DNA of 64,000 nt from NCBI GenBank assembly GCA_037178975.1, contig JASJZH010000004.1, positions 10,850,001 through 10,914,000 of the forward strand, given 5' to 3'. The notes under the pieces are model-generated. The model was not told the DNA's origin. It made no database searches and saw only the letters and a program-made list of their open reading frames with translations. Each line of letters begins with the position of its first letter. Positions within the stretch are counted from its first letter, which is position 1. A program made the translations under genes and the position numbers. Source of the stretch: Oscheius tipulae. Its lineage: Eukaryota; Nematoda; Chromadorea; Rhabditida; Rhabditidae. Positions 46,431-58,849 of this stretch are shown here, piece by piece.

Positions 46431-46734
46431 TTATATGAGCTCTTATCTTGACTTTCGACCTTGATCATGCAGAAGAGAGATTCTGATTGAAAATGTTTTA
46501 ATTTGAGAACGTTGGAGCCCAATATCATGGCGTATCGGCTGATGATGGGAGGGAGAGGGGTCAAGAAACAAGCTACAGGGGACAGAGAGACAGAAAGATA
46601 TGGAGACAGAGATACAAAGAGAAAAAGACATAGAGAGACAGAGAGACTGGAAAACACCCAAAATGTCGCATTCATTATGCTATCAGGTAAAGAAATAGTT
46701 TTGAAAGATACAAATCACAGGTATTTCGGGCATA
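46431..46734. other. Intergenic with GAGACAGA tract
   Basis: A GAGACAGA-type tract lies at about 46578-46650. No gene recognised. Confidence 0.5.
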
Positions 46735-49700
46735 TCACTGGTATCCGTTGTACTGATGATGATTGGGTGGTGGTTGCTCCCAATGTTGCGAGCTGTAGCA
46801 GTTGGGATAGTATGATTGGGACTGCTGAGATGGCGGGGCATGCTGGGTGATATGCTGGTAGGGGTTGGTTGCACCGTTGTCAGCCTAACAGCATTTCCAG
46901 TGAAATGGTAAGAAATGAAATTTTACCGGGAGCATGTTGACCGAACTCGGGAGAGAATATGTCCGTCCAACATTTGGATTCATCTGGACCTGTTGCCGCT
47001 GGTTCAAGGCTGATGTGGACGGGTAGGAAGTGTTGAGACGTTCGGGAGAATAACTCTGGAAAATGAAGTGCACGTTAATCTAAGTTATTGTACTGGATAA
47101 TGAAATGGATGTAGTGTTTTGAAAACACTCGCGGAAAAAAGGGTTCCAGCCTGACAAAATGTGAGGTCCGAGCTTTTTTCTCCAAAAAGCGGTATTTTTC
47201 CCTAGACCATTCTCGAAGCTACTTCGTTAGACTCGTTCTACAACGATCATGGTCTGAGGGTACCGCTGGTACGATCACTCTGAGCCCGAAAGCTGTGTAG
47301 AGGCGCGTGGCCTGGTATATATCGGGATTGGTCAACGCGAAATCGTACGGCGGTGACAAGAGTGACCGAACTGAGCTCAAGCCAAAAAAAAAAAACCTTT
47401 TTCGGGTTTTCTAGGAGCGGATTTCCAGTGTTGTGATGTTCTGCAAAGTTGTAGGTTTTGGTATGGGCTACAAGATTACAGAACATCACAAAGCTGGTAA
47501 ATCAATTTTAGGCTCGATACAGCAGGTATGAAGTCTCTGTCTCTTAGTCTCTATATCTCTGTCTCTCTGTTTCTCAGTCTTTTTTCGTCATACTCACCTC
47601 TCTATGAATATCATCAAACATTTCCGTCAAAGTGAACGAGGCTGGCGCTCTCAGAAGGCTGAAACTGGACGGTGACCTCGGCTCATCCATCCTCCTCTTT
47701 CTGCTCATTCTTCGCTCTGCCGTCTCTGTCTGCGTCGACTTTTCCCTCTGATTCGTCTGCTTTAATATGTTGCTAGAGGTCGGAGAGAGTGCTAGATCAT
47801 CCATTTGGAGAAGATCTTCCAGTGGATCGACTGGGAAACAACCGAAGAGATCCGTCAGAAGGGGGACTTCCCCCTGCGCTGAGAAGGTCTGAGCAAATTG
47901 GAGGTTCTCACACATCGAGTTGGCTATTGACTGAAGTTTTTCTCCAAAATCGAAGTCCAAACCACTTACGGTAACAATAGGCAAGGAGAGCAGCAGGTGA
48001 CCATAGCAGATCGGAGGATGTGGACTGAGACGGGCTTCTTTGACTATGTGGAAGAGGGTGTCTTGAATCTTGTTTCTGAGCTCGACACATTTGTTGAAGG
48101 CATTGTCTGAGAGACCTTTGGTCACTGAAATGCACGGTATCTTGGCTTGAGGAATTGTCTTACGTGGATTGATAGCGATCATTGCACTGACACAGACGAT
48201 TTCTTCCTCACGGAGCCCGTAGGTCCTGAAGGGTTCGACTAGCTCATCAAGAGCCCGACCCACTAGACCATTGCCGAGGTGGCTGAAAAGTACGGTAATG
48301 TCAGGAGTTTGCCATAACTTCTGGAGTTACTGAGATGTGCCGACAAATCTTCCACGGAGCGCTCTCCCTACCCAGTCCGTCAGTTTGAATCACAACTTCT
48401 ACAGATAATTCAGGTACAAATCTCTAATTGTTTTATCCTCCCTGTTTCTTTTAGCGTCCGTCACCAATAAGTTACTGTTTCTTTGGTTTTTTCTGTCTCT
48501 GTCACCAATTATGGTCTATAAAGATAAAGTCACTTCTACTGTCTTCTTGTGTATCTTCATATCCTGGCTTTCTATCTCTCTGTCATTTGTATCAAAACAT
48601 CTTTCTCTGTCTCCAACATACATGTGCCGAGGGAGGGTAGACCCGGGCCCTACGGGCCTCACGGCACATGTATGTCTCCAATCTTCTAACCTTCTCTCTT
48701 GATCAGAGTAGTACTGTCCATGTTAAATTTTCAGTCTCAACCGCTCCCACTCAACTACAGCTGTAAGGGTCTTCCTCGATTTCTTGTTCAGAGACCGGCT
48801 AACGACGACAGAAAGACAGACTTTTTTAATGATCATACTTTCTGTCTGTTCTTTTTCCAAATGATTACTCAATAGGAACTCACTATGAATCCGAGAATGC
48901 TGACGAGATATTTCTCGGGACAAAGCAGAAGTTGCATAAACAAAGAATGTTCTGGTCCTTGGCCACCTCTGCTGTCCTCGTGGTAAATTTGAAGACCATC
49001 AACGGAGCAAAGCAGCTCTTGATAAGGATCATCTTGTCTTCAATGTTCAGCCCGCCCATGAGCTCTGCCAAGTTTTCGATCCAGTCAATGGCAGCTATGA
49101 CTCGACGATAGGCTACGGAACACAGCTCATCATTCTTGGCCATTCTATAGGGTTCGTAGCGCATCTGGGTAGAAAGTTGGACTAACAGAGTTGTGGAAAA
49201 GTACCTCCGAGCGTTTTCCTTTCAGTTTGGTTGGGTCTTCCACCAGTTCCTGGAGAGTCTTGATCTTTAGAGGATAGAGATTCGAGGCTGGAGTGTTGGT
49301 GTCGCCCGGAAAACAAAGAAATGGAAAAGTCCTTGTCTGTCTGTTTCTTTGCCTCTTTGTCTCTCTGTCTCTTACCTTCATAATCTTTGCTTCAATATTC
49401 AGCAGATTCATCAGGATAGTCCTCATTTCCACTGGCATTTTCTTCAACCAGTCATCTTTTTGTCTCGACGAAGTTGGTGTGCAATCAACCTGCATCAATT
49501 CGTAAAGAAATAATACGAGGAAAGCAGTACCGACTCGTCTGGCATTGCCAGTGCCTTCTTCTTCTGCTTACTACTGACTTCCCGGTTGGGCCGTACAGCT
49601 CCAGGTTTCATCCCAGCCTTCAGACATTTCTGGAATCGGCAGCTACGGCAATTTGTTCTCAGATCTGAATTATACCGTTCAAATTTGCCTAAGTTTCTTT

Positions 49701-50068
49701 TCGGGACCTTTATTGATGACACAGCTACCATCAGTCAAGCATTCCAACTGGTCAGCCCTCATCAGAGCTCGCCGAAAAAATCCCTAAAAAATTTCAAACA
49801 ATTTCATAAAAATGGCGGGAAACAAGCACCTTGCAGCCTACGCAGGCAACAGCGCCTAAAATTCATATATCGAGCGGAAATGGCTGTAAGTTACCGTAGT
49901 GCATAGCGGCGGGAGTTTCCCCACAAACATTGCATATTGGGTCCCGAGAGGAGGTTTCGGCATCGCCATCGGAAAGATCTGGAAGCATGGATTTGAAAAC
50001 AGGAGAATAAGGCAAAACAAACTAATGATATCTTGCTGCGAGGTCCCGGGGTCGGCGGCCCGTTGCAT
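46735..50068 (-). CDS. HNF4-like nuclear hormone receptor
   Basis: ATG 50068 (MQRAADPGTSQQD) joins to the first finger ICNVCGETPAAMHYGAVACVGCK. A short intron leads to GFFRRALMRADQ and finger 2 with LTDGSCVIN and NCRSCRFQKCLKAGMKPG. The ligand-binding domain includes MPVEMRTILMNLLNIEAKIM, RVIAAIDWIENLAELMGGLN, IEDKMILIKSCFAPLMVFK, GLREEEIVCVSAMIAINP and HIVKEARLSPHPPICYGHLL, then LLSLPIV and VPLLTDLFGCF near the AF-2 position. A long Ser/Arg-rich segment and a Gln/His/Pro-rich tail (YYPNCYSSQHWEQPPPNHH) end at 46735. The P-box CVGCKGFFRR and LBD order favour an HNF4-type receptor. Introns at about 48886-48288 and 47530-47060 contain a palindrome and a dispersed repeat. Confidence 0.87.
47121..47535. 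repeat. Dispersed repeat family R1, long copy with hairpin
   Basis: Shares long blocks with 59390-59725 (TTCTCCAAAAAGC, GAAGCTACTTCGTTAGACTC, GTTCTACAACGATCATGGTC, GAGGGTACCG) and with 34112-34286. It contains a perfect 12-bp stem TGTGATGTTCTG (47432-47443) / CAGAACATCACA (47479-47490), flanked by CCAG/CTGG. It lies in an NHR intron. Confidence 0.75.
48616..48675. repeat. Short palindromic insert in NHR intron
   Basis: ACATACATGTGCCG (48616-48629) pairs perfectly with CGGCACATGTATGT (48662-48675) around a GC-rich loop containing CCCGGGCCC. Direct repeats GTCTCCAA at 48609-48616 and 48674-48681 flank it, resembling an 8-bp target duplication. Confidence 0.7.
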
Positions 50069-53000
50069 ACTGACATTTGTCGTCAGAGGCTGAGCTATCT
50101 TATCGGAAAAAGTCACCCGGCTGCACATATAACACACACGAAGGAGGAGAAGAAGAGATTTGTCTCTGAAAATGGAAATGAAAAGCGAGAAAGACAAAGA
50201 GACAAAGAAACAGAGAGAGAGAGAGAGAGAGACAGAGACAGAGAAACAGAGGCAGAGATACTAAGAGGTAGAAGGACAGAGGGACAGGGATAGCGAGACA
50301 GGGACAGGGAGACAGGGCAGAGAGAAAGTGAAAGAGAGACAGCGGCAAAGAAAAAGACTGAGAGACACAAAGTGACAGATAAACAGGGGAACAGATAGAC
50401 AGGGAATCAGAGAGACAGAGGGAGAGTCCTAAGAATATAAAGTGGGAAGTCTAAAGTAGTTTACATCAACCAAGTTAGTGTCAGTTTATCAGAATTTGTT
50501 AGCTCTCTTATCTCTTCCATCTTTATTGATGCCTCTTTTTCGCAATGTTCGCTCATTTAATCTCCAGTTCTCAACCGCTTGGTATTCGAAAGTTATGGCA
50601 TTTTGTAGTAGACTTCCTAGGGGAGTTTCAAGGAAGAAACAGAAAACTGATTAGCGAAGACCAATGATTGCTAAAGCTCTAGAAGTACTTGCAAAGAGCA
50701 CAGGAGAACCCTGACAGAATACTAAAGATGGAGAAGTAATTGTTTGGTCAGTTCAATAGGAGTGTATCTCGATATTGCCCTTAAATCTTATGCACATCCA
50801 TTGAAACCCATGGTCCACTACAAGACGTACTGAATTTGGTAGATGTTACTAGTTGGGAATATTTTTTGAACCAAAATGTTACAGTGGAAGGGTCAGAAAG
50901 TTTCAGAAAAAGAGAAGAAAATGAACGGGAGGGGGCTGGTGCTGAGTTCTGTTCTACTGGCCCAGGTATTTTTGGATCTTTTGCCATATCTATCGGCCAA
51001 TCTGCTTCTAGTCTATTCAAAAAGACGCGTGTGGAAAGACTGGAGCTGAAAAAAAGAACGGATGAACCAAGGATGTACCAATTTTATAGCTCTGAGCCCT
51101 TATCAACCGGGCGCTGATCTACTGTCCCCTATAGTTTCTGACCATGACGCAGAAGATGACTCTCAGAATTAGTAGTTCCTGATTCATCAAGAATTGTAGT
51201 TCGGTTCGGGAAGAAAATAGAGACTGTGACGTAGGATGGCTATTCTTGTCGTGGCCCCAGGTGATAAGTGGAGAGACAGAGTAACCTGGGAGACAGAGGG
51301 ATAGAAGGACAACGAGATAGAGTGGCGGAAAGAGACAGAGAGATAGAGAGATAGAAGGACAGAGAGAGAGAGAGAGAGAGGCAACGATAGTCTTCTATAG
51401 TTGTTTTGTCACGTTCTCACTGAAAACAATAAAGAGGAAAGAGATGAAGACACGCAACAAACTGGAGGCAGTATCATGTGATACCCATTGGGGGTCGTGT
51501 GGTAGGAGAGAGACGAAAAATCGAACTGTGCCAAAAAGAGAATTGATGTGATCCGATTAAGGGGACGAGAAGAACTGTCACCGGAAAAGAGTTGCTGTTT
51601 CCTAGTTTTTGAGCGTTTGGCCTCCAGAAAAAAACCAATTTTTGACAAAAAGTTGCAGAAGCATGGAACCGCACTGGTTGTTCGGGTCAACAAGCAGGTC
51701 GTCTCTCCCCTTGGAGGCCCTGGCCTTGTTTGCCTTTGGTACACGATGAGTGCGAGATAAGCCCTGTCTTTTGAAGAGATAATGCCCATGGGAGCTGGGA
51801 GGAAGTTTGCAACTTTTACGTTTTGAAGTTTCCGTATTTTTGGAGTGTCTAAAGCTCCGACACTGTGACCGAACTTGTCTATCGGATCTCTAAAGTCTAC
51901 CAAGATCATTAGAACTTCAGACTTATTGACAAGACAGGAAACATTTTTATGCATTACTAACATAGAAAGATCATAAAACCTTAAAAAAAAGGGAGAAAAG
52001 TGATAAGGCGGACAGTAGCTAAATCTCTCGGAAGTTGCGATGAGTTGTAAAGATGAAAGTATATTTTATAAATCAGACAAAAAGTCAAAACACGGCTTAT
52101 CTGACCCCGATATAGCTTCTTTTCATTTTGAGTGGGAGGGGGGTCGGGTTGGGTAATCAGAAAACTGACCATGGCTTTCAATCCGCCCACGTGGTGAACT
52201 CTTAAGAAATCGTAGACAGATGACCAGTCTTTGTTCTGATGACTATCTGTGAGAGGGCATCGAGTAATCTTACGCAACTTGAGGTCTCAGAAGCCTAAAG
52301 GTTCTACCAGATTATTATTGTCACAGTCCGTCAACCGGCAGTCGTATCTCCTGATACAACCTTTCAAGTTTTTACTAATTCATAGTCAGTCGGTCGGAAG
52401 AAGAGGCTAGAGAGACAAGCGATGAATTTGTTGAAAACATGGGAGAGGCAAGGGATCCGATCTAATAGGAACCCCTTTGATTCCGACAAAAAAATTAAAT
52501 TGAGACTGGGATACCAAAGTGTCTCTATCATGGGTTTCATAGAACCTGTCTCAACAGTTAGGGTTTCCTTTAATCTGTAAGACTTAGAAACAGTAGAGAA
52601 GTAATGTCTATAAGTTTTCTCACCACTGCTAAGCTGTGAAATCCTGTCTTGTCCACGTAAACCAACGACGAAATAGACGAGTTTCGATGCAAAATGATGA
52701 AAGACACGTTTCAGTCTAAAGTTACATCAAGTTACTGCTCAACTTGTACTAATGACTCATCCCACGACTGTAACAAGCATTGAAATTCACATTAGTCTTG
52801 TTGGACACTGAGAAAGAAGGTTGACTTAGAAAAATGACAGAAAAAGACCAAAGTTTCCTCCTCTCTTCGAAGAAAGAGGCCATTACTTTGTTCCCACCCG
52901 TCCGACCAAGGTTGGCCCCAAAAAGAGGGAGAGACAGAGAGTGAACTGTTAGTAGATTACAGCCACTGACTTCCGTTGTAATTTTCAACTAACCCGGTGT

Positions 53001-54156
53001 AAAAGATGACCTTGTTTGATTATGCTTAAAAATTAGGTGTACTTAAACTTTATGGTATGCAAAAAAAGTGATGGGTCCGGAGCCGGGTGACCTTTAAAGG
53101 TAGAAACGGGGCTGATCGATCATTCGACTGTCACCAAAAAGAGACAGAGTGAGAGAACCGGTTCGGGACCAAAGAACTACTGGAAACGTGAGTTGTCTTA
53201 TACCATTGGGAAAATATTAAAAGAATGGTTCCGCTACAGTACCAAATTGTAATCAGTTAGATAGATAGATAGAGAGAGAGAGAGAAACAGTAGGCCATGG
53301 ACCGAGAGGGAATATAGAGACCGAAGATTATGGGGGATGGATGACCTTTGATGAAGAGATAGATAGAGAAAACAATCTTTGGAGATTATTTGCAGACAAT
53401 TATCAATTGGCTTCGTTGCAGACTGAAGAAAACAAATGGAAAAGTTTCCGATCGGTTGAAACTCGAGACAGACGGTCAACTTTTGAAGTCAGACTGATTT
53501 TGAGTACCAAACTGAAAACGAATATGATTTCAGACTTCCCCTAAAGTAATTGATGCTAATACTGGGTCAATTCGGTTTTGGAGGCAATCCATTGTCTACA
53601 ACTATTATATACTGTGGCGAAACTAGGTGACACAGTATTCTGAAGACAAACGGATACGTATTTTATCAATGGAAATGGATTTAGACTCATGTCTTGCCAT
53701 CGTTCGAAAAAAAACTTAGACAAGGTACTGGGGGGAAAACCAAAAATTACAAGCTCCTTCAAAGCTCCCCGCTAATTGGAACTGCAGCTACCTAGCATTG
53801 AATAAAAAGAGGAATTGGTTGAGACGAGGAAATCGGGCGGTACAGTTTTTTATACGGAAGTCATGTGGGGAATACAAGTTTCTGCGACGTTCAAGGGACA
53901 GAGCGCTACTTTGAAAGAGGAATAAGTCTTGCAGCAGCAGCAGCAAACATCGTTCTCTTGAAAAGATGGGGGAGCTTGGAAAAACTGTTACGACCTCTAA
54001 AGTTTGTCTCTCCCCTCTTTCAGTCTCTCTGCCTCGCTGTCAAACAAGGATTAAACTGGCTTACTGCACGTACTATGGTTGTCTGTTAGAGATAGCACAA
54101 AAATTTGGAATTTGTATCTGTCTCTCTGTCTCTCTAATAACCCAAATAACCAATCT
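50069..54156. other. Gene-poor 4-kb region
   Basis: No recognisable gene. A minus-strand frame of 184 codons at 51963-51409 is uninterrupted but has no domain, signal peptide or coding-like composition that I can defend. Smaller frames at 52277-51981 (-) and 53341-53544 (+) are likewise unsupported. GAGACAGA tracts lie at 50190-50415 and 51265-51382, and a short GATA/GA run at about 53260-53290. Confidence 0.5.
50190..50415. repeat. GAGACAGA low-complexity tract
   Basis: Purine-rich degenerate repeat with a 20-nt pure GA run, upstream of the HNF4-like NHR. Confidence 0.85.
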
Positions 54157-57100
54157 TTAATCCTTTGCAACAGTTAAGGAGGAAACAAAGCCATTGGTCA
54201 TTCCGGCGCCGAAATAGAGACCTGGAAAAGCAAAAACTCTTTAAGAAGAACTGAAAAGCTTTACCTGTTAAGAGGGATGCCAAGGCCATCTGACCGGCAA
54301 GTCTTCTCAATTCAGGACGAACGACTCTAAAAAGGCGGGTGTTTTGGTCGAAGATTGGCTGCTATTATTACCTCGAGGCTAGAGGCATCAAAATTGCTGA
54401 TAGTATACCAGTAAGGAAGCCGAGGTACCCGTTGGCAATGAAGTAGAACCACTCGTTTTTGAAGATAACCTGAAGTCAGAGGGTTTCAAAGAAATCTTAA
54501 AGGTCAAGTGGATAAGTACGTCTTTGAATGACAATGAATTCTTGGCTGGAGCCCAGAACATAGCTGTAGGCACACTGTGTGGTCCCCATACCGCATAAAA
54601 AAAACGTCTTTCAGCCTCTCAAAATATACGTAAAATAGTATCTTGGTCAATTTACCCTGTCCAAGATTGTACGGGAAGGAACTCTCCTGGTAAACGAATT
54701 GATTCAAGGAATGAAGTTTTCAGGTTCCTGTAGCGAAGGGACAATTTGACTAGACGCAGAAATAGGCATTCGTTTTTCGAGCTGAACTTACACTTTTTCG
54801 AATTTCAAACAATCTGCCCTCTCTGTCACCCTCATCTTAACTATCTTTCCAATTTGCCTGACATGAGGAGAGAATTAACTCTAACTGCACTTGATCTGTC
54901 AAGTGTTATCTATGATAAGAGTGGACAAGTCCAGTCTCTTAAAATACAAGCGAATTGGGTTGGGTCGCTTCGGCAGGAACGTTAGCAACTGGTCATCCTT
55001 TTAAACCTGTAAAACTAACCGGAGCTGTCCGCTTCTTCGGAGGGTTTGGATGGAAGTTGCAGAACATGAAGTAAATAATCAGATACATACTAGCGTAGCA
55101 GGGCAACAGCAGCCAGTTTCTGGCACACCTACTCGTTGCGGGCTGAAATATTTCACGTTTTCGGATCCTGTCTAACTTACAAATTTAAGGAAGCTGCCAG
55201 TAATGGCTCCAATTGTTGACAGAGTATAAAAGTTTAAGAATGTTCCAATTGGGAGAAAGTATTTCGCTGCAAAACATTTCAAATGAGTAAAGGTGTGGAA
55301 CTATACGTAATTTGGCTTGGCCAGGTGTGGGCCAAGGCTGAATTCCGACAGAGATTGTCGGGAAGATGCAGTACATTGTGAAGAAGATCATGAAGATTCC
55401 GAGCAGCTCGGACCAGGTCTGTAAAGGATCCGTTTTGGTTCAATTTACAGTCCTACACAGAGGAAGACTTCGGCAAAGTCCCTAAAGAACTTGCGGAAAT
55501 CGCAAGTGGGACGGGATCCTGCATAATCAGAATTGAAGTGACGGAAGAACTTCTGAAAACATGATATATAGGAGGGTCCGTCTCTCTGTCTCACTGTTTA
55601 TCTGTTTCTCTGTCCTATCTACCATTGTTTCACAGCTTGTTCTCACCAAGCCCATTCCCAAAGCGTTTCACGCGTTCGCGCCCCTCTACGCAAAGCGATA
55701 CAGCCTTCTCCCAACTACTGCTATTCACACCTACTGCTCTCCCCTCAAGATATCCGCTTCTAAGTAGATGATGACCTTTATTCTCGAATCCAAAGACGGA
55801 GTCCAGATCAAGATCGAGGAAAATGCCGCCTTCCAGGCCACACCCTGGAGGAGATGCGTACCATGTACTGCATCGAGAATGATTTCACTCCCAAGGAGGA
55901 AGAGGAAATCCGCAAGAGATTCGAATAGGTCGAGGCTTAACTTTGATACTGATTGTTTCTGTTCACCCCAGTTCCAATAAACTCACTTATCAGGCAAGTT
56001 ATTTCTATGTCACTCTGTCTCTCTAACTGTTACAAAAAGAGAAACTTACAGATCTCCAGAAGACATAGATCGTTCCAATAGCCACTATCACGTAGGCAAA
56101 AGAGATGCCATAATAGATTTTCGCAGTTTGGATCTCATTCTTGGCCAAGAAGTTTCCCTTGGCGTCATGGGTGCAGAAAATGTACAGGAAACTGGAGAAG
56201 AGACCACCGACATTGGTCCCAATGACAATGGCGCTTGTGTACTTTCGAGGGAATTCCGCTGCCATACCATATAGGAAACTCTGAAAAATGATTATCGTAA
56301 GGCGTTAGAGTCAGAGAGAGGGAGAGAAAGAGACAGAATACTACCTGAAAGCATCCAATAGCTCCCATCATGAAACAAATGACAGTCAGGGTGAACACCA
56401 TAAACGATTCGACTTCATTGTTATTGGTCTTCGGACCCTTGGTCCAAGTACAGGTCGCGATCAGTAGAATCATGACCGAAATCAGGTAGATGACTGCGGA
56501 GAAAACGTGTCGGTAGAGCATGGGTATGCTAAAATTCCGATTTTGGTATTGATATATGACCTAAACTCACCAGACGATGGGTAGTGCTAAGAGGCCCATA
56601 AGAAAGAGCGGAGTACAGGCTATCATGCCCATGTAGTTGAGAAAGTTCTCTCCGTAGTGTTTGATGGGAAGATGGATTTTGTTTGAGAACCAGTAGTCGA
56701 AGTAATACTGAAATTAGAAGATCACTATTCTTAACCTATCCAACCAGGAACAGTTTAAGCCTATCTATACCGAACGTTATCGGAAGTTCGCTTCCAACCT
56801 ACCCTGGTAGGCTGAGGGACAGGGCTTATGGGAGAACCCTCCAGACTTGCAAATACTACGGATAATCTTTCCCTGGCACATCTCTATCCGGTCGTATATT
56901 TGCGCCCGTATCATCTCAGTGGTATATGTTAACTTTACCAGGATAGTGCAACTCTTCCGCCCCTAAGAACTATTAAATCCTTTGCTCTTGAGCTTCTGAT
57001 TCGATTGTGAGTTCCCATCCGTAGCACCTCAGTGGCACATGTTAAAGCGAGTGTCTCGCTATTACTGCAACTGAGTTAGACAGCTAATACCGAGATAGTA

Positions 57101-57829
57101 CGGGTGAAGAACCCTCCAGACTTACAAATACTACTGACAGTCTTTTCCTCTTCAATCTCTGCTCCCTCATAAGAGACCCGTACTATCTCAGTTCCTGGTA
57201 ACAAACGGTTTCTATTTTACGGGCAAGCCCTGATAAAAAGCCTAAACACAGGAAGCTGTGACTCTTTCCATCTTTTTTGGATTTTGTGAAAGTTAAACTG
57301 TTGTGTTGTTTGAATGCCCGCTTTATTTTGGTCCTACCACGGTTCTACTCCCAGCCCGCCAAATTGTCTGTTATTCTAATCCGGTCTATAGGAATCCCTT
57401 CCTGAAAATGTGTGTATGCAATGATCAAAGGATCCCCTTAAAATGGGATATACACCTAAGGAAGACAGTTTCCGAAAACTTACGTAAGGTCCAAGAAAGT
57501 TGAGCAAGTTCCATGCCAACCAGAAGGCTGTTGCTTGAAAGAAGAACACTAGCCAGACAGAGTGAAACTGAGAGATTCCCATCTTTCTCTACCTCAAAAA
57601 CCCTACCTGATCTCTGGGAACTAGCTGTCGAGGCGGTACGGGTGCTGTATATCCTACTCCTTCCAGGGACAGTAGTTTTTGAGCCTTACTTGGAACATTA
57701 AGACCCACATTTTTTTCAATGTCTGTCTCGACGGAAAGTACTTGAATCTCTTCTTCTTCTTCCTAGAGAAAACCTCAGGCTAAAAAAGTTGGTGAAAATA
57801 GAAACCTGAACTCGTTCCGGGTGCTCCAT
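54157..57829 (-). CDS. Equilibrative nucleoside transporter (SLC29/ENT family)
   Basis: Plasma-membrane nucleoside carrier with about 11 TMs. ATG 57829 (MEHPERVQ) joins to a Glu-rich cytosolic leader. TM1 is SVWLVFFFQATAFWLAWNLL, then YYFDYWFSNKI and NYMGMIACTPLFLMGLLALP. Next are VFSAVIYLISVMILLIATC and the ENT segment GMAAEFPRKYTSAIVIGTNV. The central loop is KFFRHFNSDYAG. The C-terminal half has WSELLGIFMIFFTMYCIFPT, KYFLPIGTFLNFYTL, MYLIIYFMFCNFHPNPPKK, IFKNEWFYFIANGYLGFLTG, RPELRRLAGQMALAS and FGAGMTNGFVSSLTVAKD, stop 54159-54157. The NGYLG...RPE..LAG block is the ENT family signature. A Skp1-like fragment lies in the intron at about 55560-56050. An about 550-bp intron separates FCNFHPNPPKKRTAP from VIFKNE. 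Confidence 0.85.
55768..55929 (+). pseudogene. Internally deleted, frameshifted Skp1-related fragment
   Basis: Frame 1 from 55771 reads MTFILESKDGVQIKIEENAA, like the Skp1 N-terminus (short ESxDG...E.A). After a one-base shift near 55835 it reads TLEEMRTMYCIENDFTPKEE then EEIRKRFE-stop, like the Skp1 C-terminal (P/L)EEIR...I.NDFT..EEE.IRK motif. The roughly 100 central residues are missing. It is intron-free, lies antisense inside an ENT intron, and is followed by AATAAA near 55976. A dead copy of an E3-ligase adaptor gene, likely of processed or rearranged origin. Confidence 0.6.
56818..57205. repeat. Imperfect direct repeat within ENT intron
   Basis: GAACCCTCCAGACTTGCAAATACTAC (about 56833) and GAACCCTCCAGACTTACAAATACTAC (about 57111) head two related units, each with CCGTA(T/C)(C/T)ATCTCAGT downstream. 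Between them is a TCAGTGGYAYATGTTAA pair. A diverged tandem duplication. Confidence 0.55.
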
Positions 57830-58274
57830 GGTGTGAACGAGAGTGAACTAGCAGACGCGGCAGCTGATAAGATATAGCCACAAATCATTTCGGGTAATAT
57901 GATGCCATATTTTTCGGGGCTACTGGATATTTGCCAGTTTTGTACAAGGTTTCTCTCTCTGTCTCTTTCAAAATAAATGCGATTGATCAAAGGCACTAAC
58001 AAAACTAATGATAATGTATTAATGGCACCAAAATAGCAGTAGGATAGAAACGATCTGAAGTCCAAAGATGTCATTTGTCCCATGAGATTAGTGTGACTTG
58101 GAACACTCGAGGAAATCACTAATTGTATCTACAGTTCATTTTGAAAAAGTTTACCTTTTAAAATTTCCTGAATGTTTTGTTGGAGAGAAAGTTCATTCGA
58201 AAAGACGTTTCCTCGCCAGGTAGCTCCTATGGCTCGCCAGAGGAAGAGCACGCTACTCCGCCGTAAGGCAGCTC

Positions 58275-58677
58275 GTGGCGCTACAGTCGCTGTCACCCAA
58301 GTTCGTGGTCTCGGACAGCCCGAAAACTTCTCTGAGCCTGGACAAGCTGGCTGTGCCCGTGGAATCCATCTACAGGGAGTCACTCGACGGATCAGCTCCG
58401 CAAGTCATCGAGATAACTAACGACTACAACGCGGTGATCATCTTGGTCACGCTGACTGAGCTCCAAGACGAGATCGATCTGTCAGTTATGGAGTTTATGA
58501 CCTTCACCTGCCGCAATCTGAAATCCGCTTGCTGTCGGCATCACTCAGCAATTTGATTTCCGCATCCATTCGGGAGGCCGTCAGCAGTTTCTTGTTCTGG
58601 CCAAGAAGGAGAACACAACCGACAACTACGAGGTGATCAAAATCCCAATCGAGTACACTTATATGGCTGAAATCTAA
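58275..58677 (+). other. Unrecognised coding-like, probably frameshifted segment
   Basis: Frame 1 (58275 on) reads SLSPKFVVSDSPKTSLSLDK through QVIEITNDYNAVIILVTLTE to LSVMEFMTFTCRN and then stops. A second frame continues coding-like with ITQQFDFRIHSGGRQQFLVL, AKKENTTDNYEVIKIP and EYTYMAEI, stop 58677. The two halves look like one protein broken by a frameshift near 58520. No family recognised; an extracellular module is a guess. It could be a processed pseudogene. Confidence 0.3.
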
Positions 58678-58849
58678 AAACTGCGGACTATGACTCAAAT
58701 GTAAATGATAAAAAATGTATTTATCGAAAGATACAGTAATTGGAAACTGGGTGATGCAACAATGCTGGGATTCTTCTTCATCCCCGAAAAGACTTAATAT
58801 ACCTTAACCATTCGTACCATCCTGTGAGTGACAGAGACAGCATTAAAAC

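Noticed and set aside
50100-50370. Overlapping hydrophobic frames resembling membrane segments
   Set aside because: Again produced by TCTCTGTC repeats, not by coding sequence.
51409-51963. 184-codon open frame on the minus strand
   Set aside because: No domain, no signal or TM pattern, no neighbouring exon; composition looks like non-coding DNA and such a frame can occur by chance in a 4-kb gene-poor stretch.
55435-55560. Plus-strand frame SYTEEDFGKVPKELAEIASG and its relative at 58970
   Set aside because: It is the complement of the ENT loop exon and of its duplicated fragment; the minus-strand reading continues the transporter in phase.
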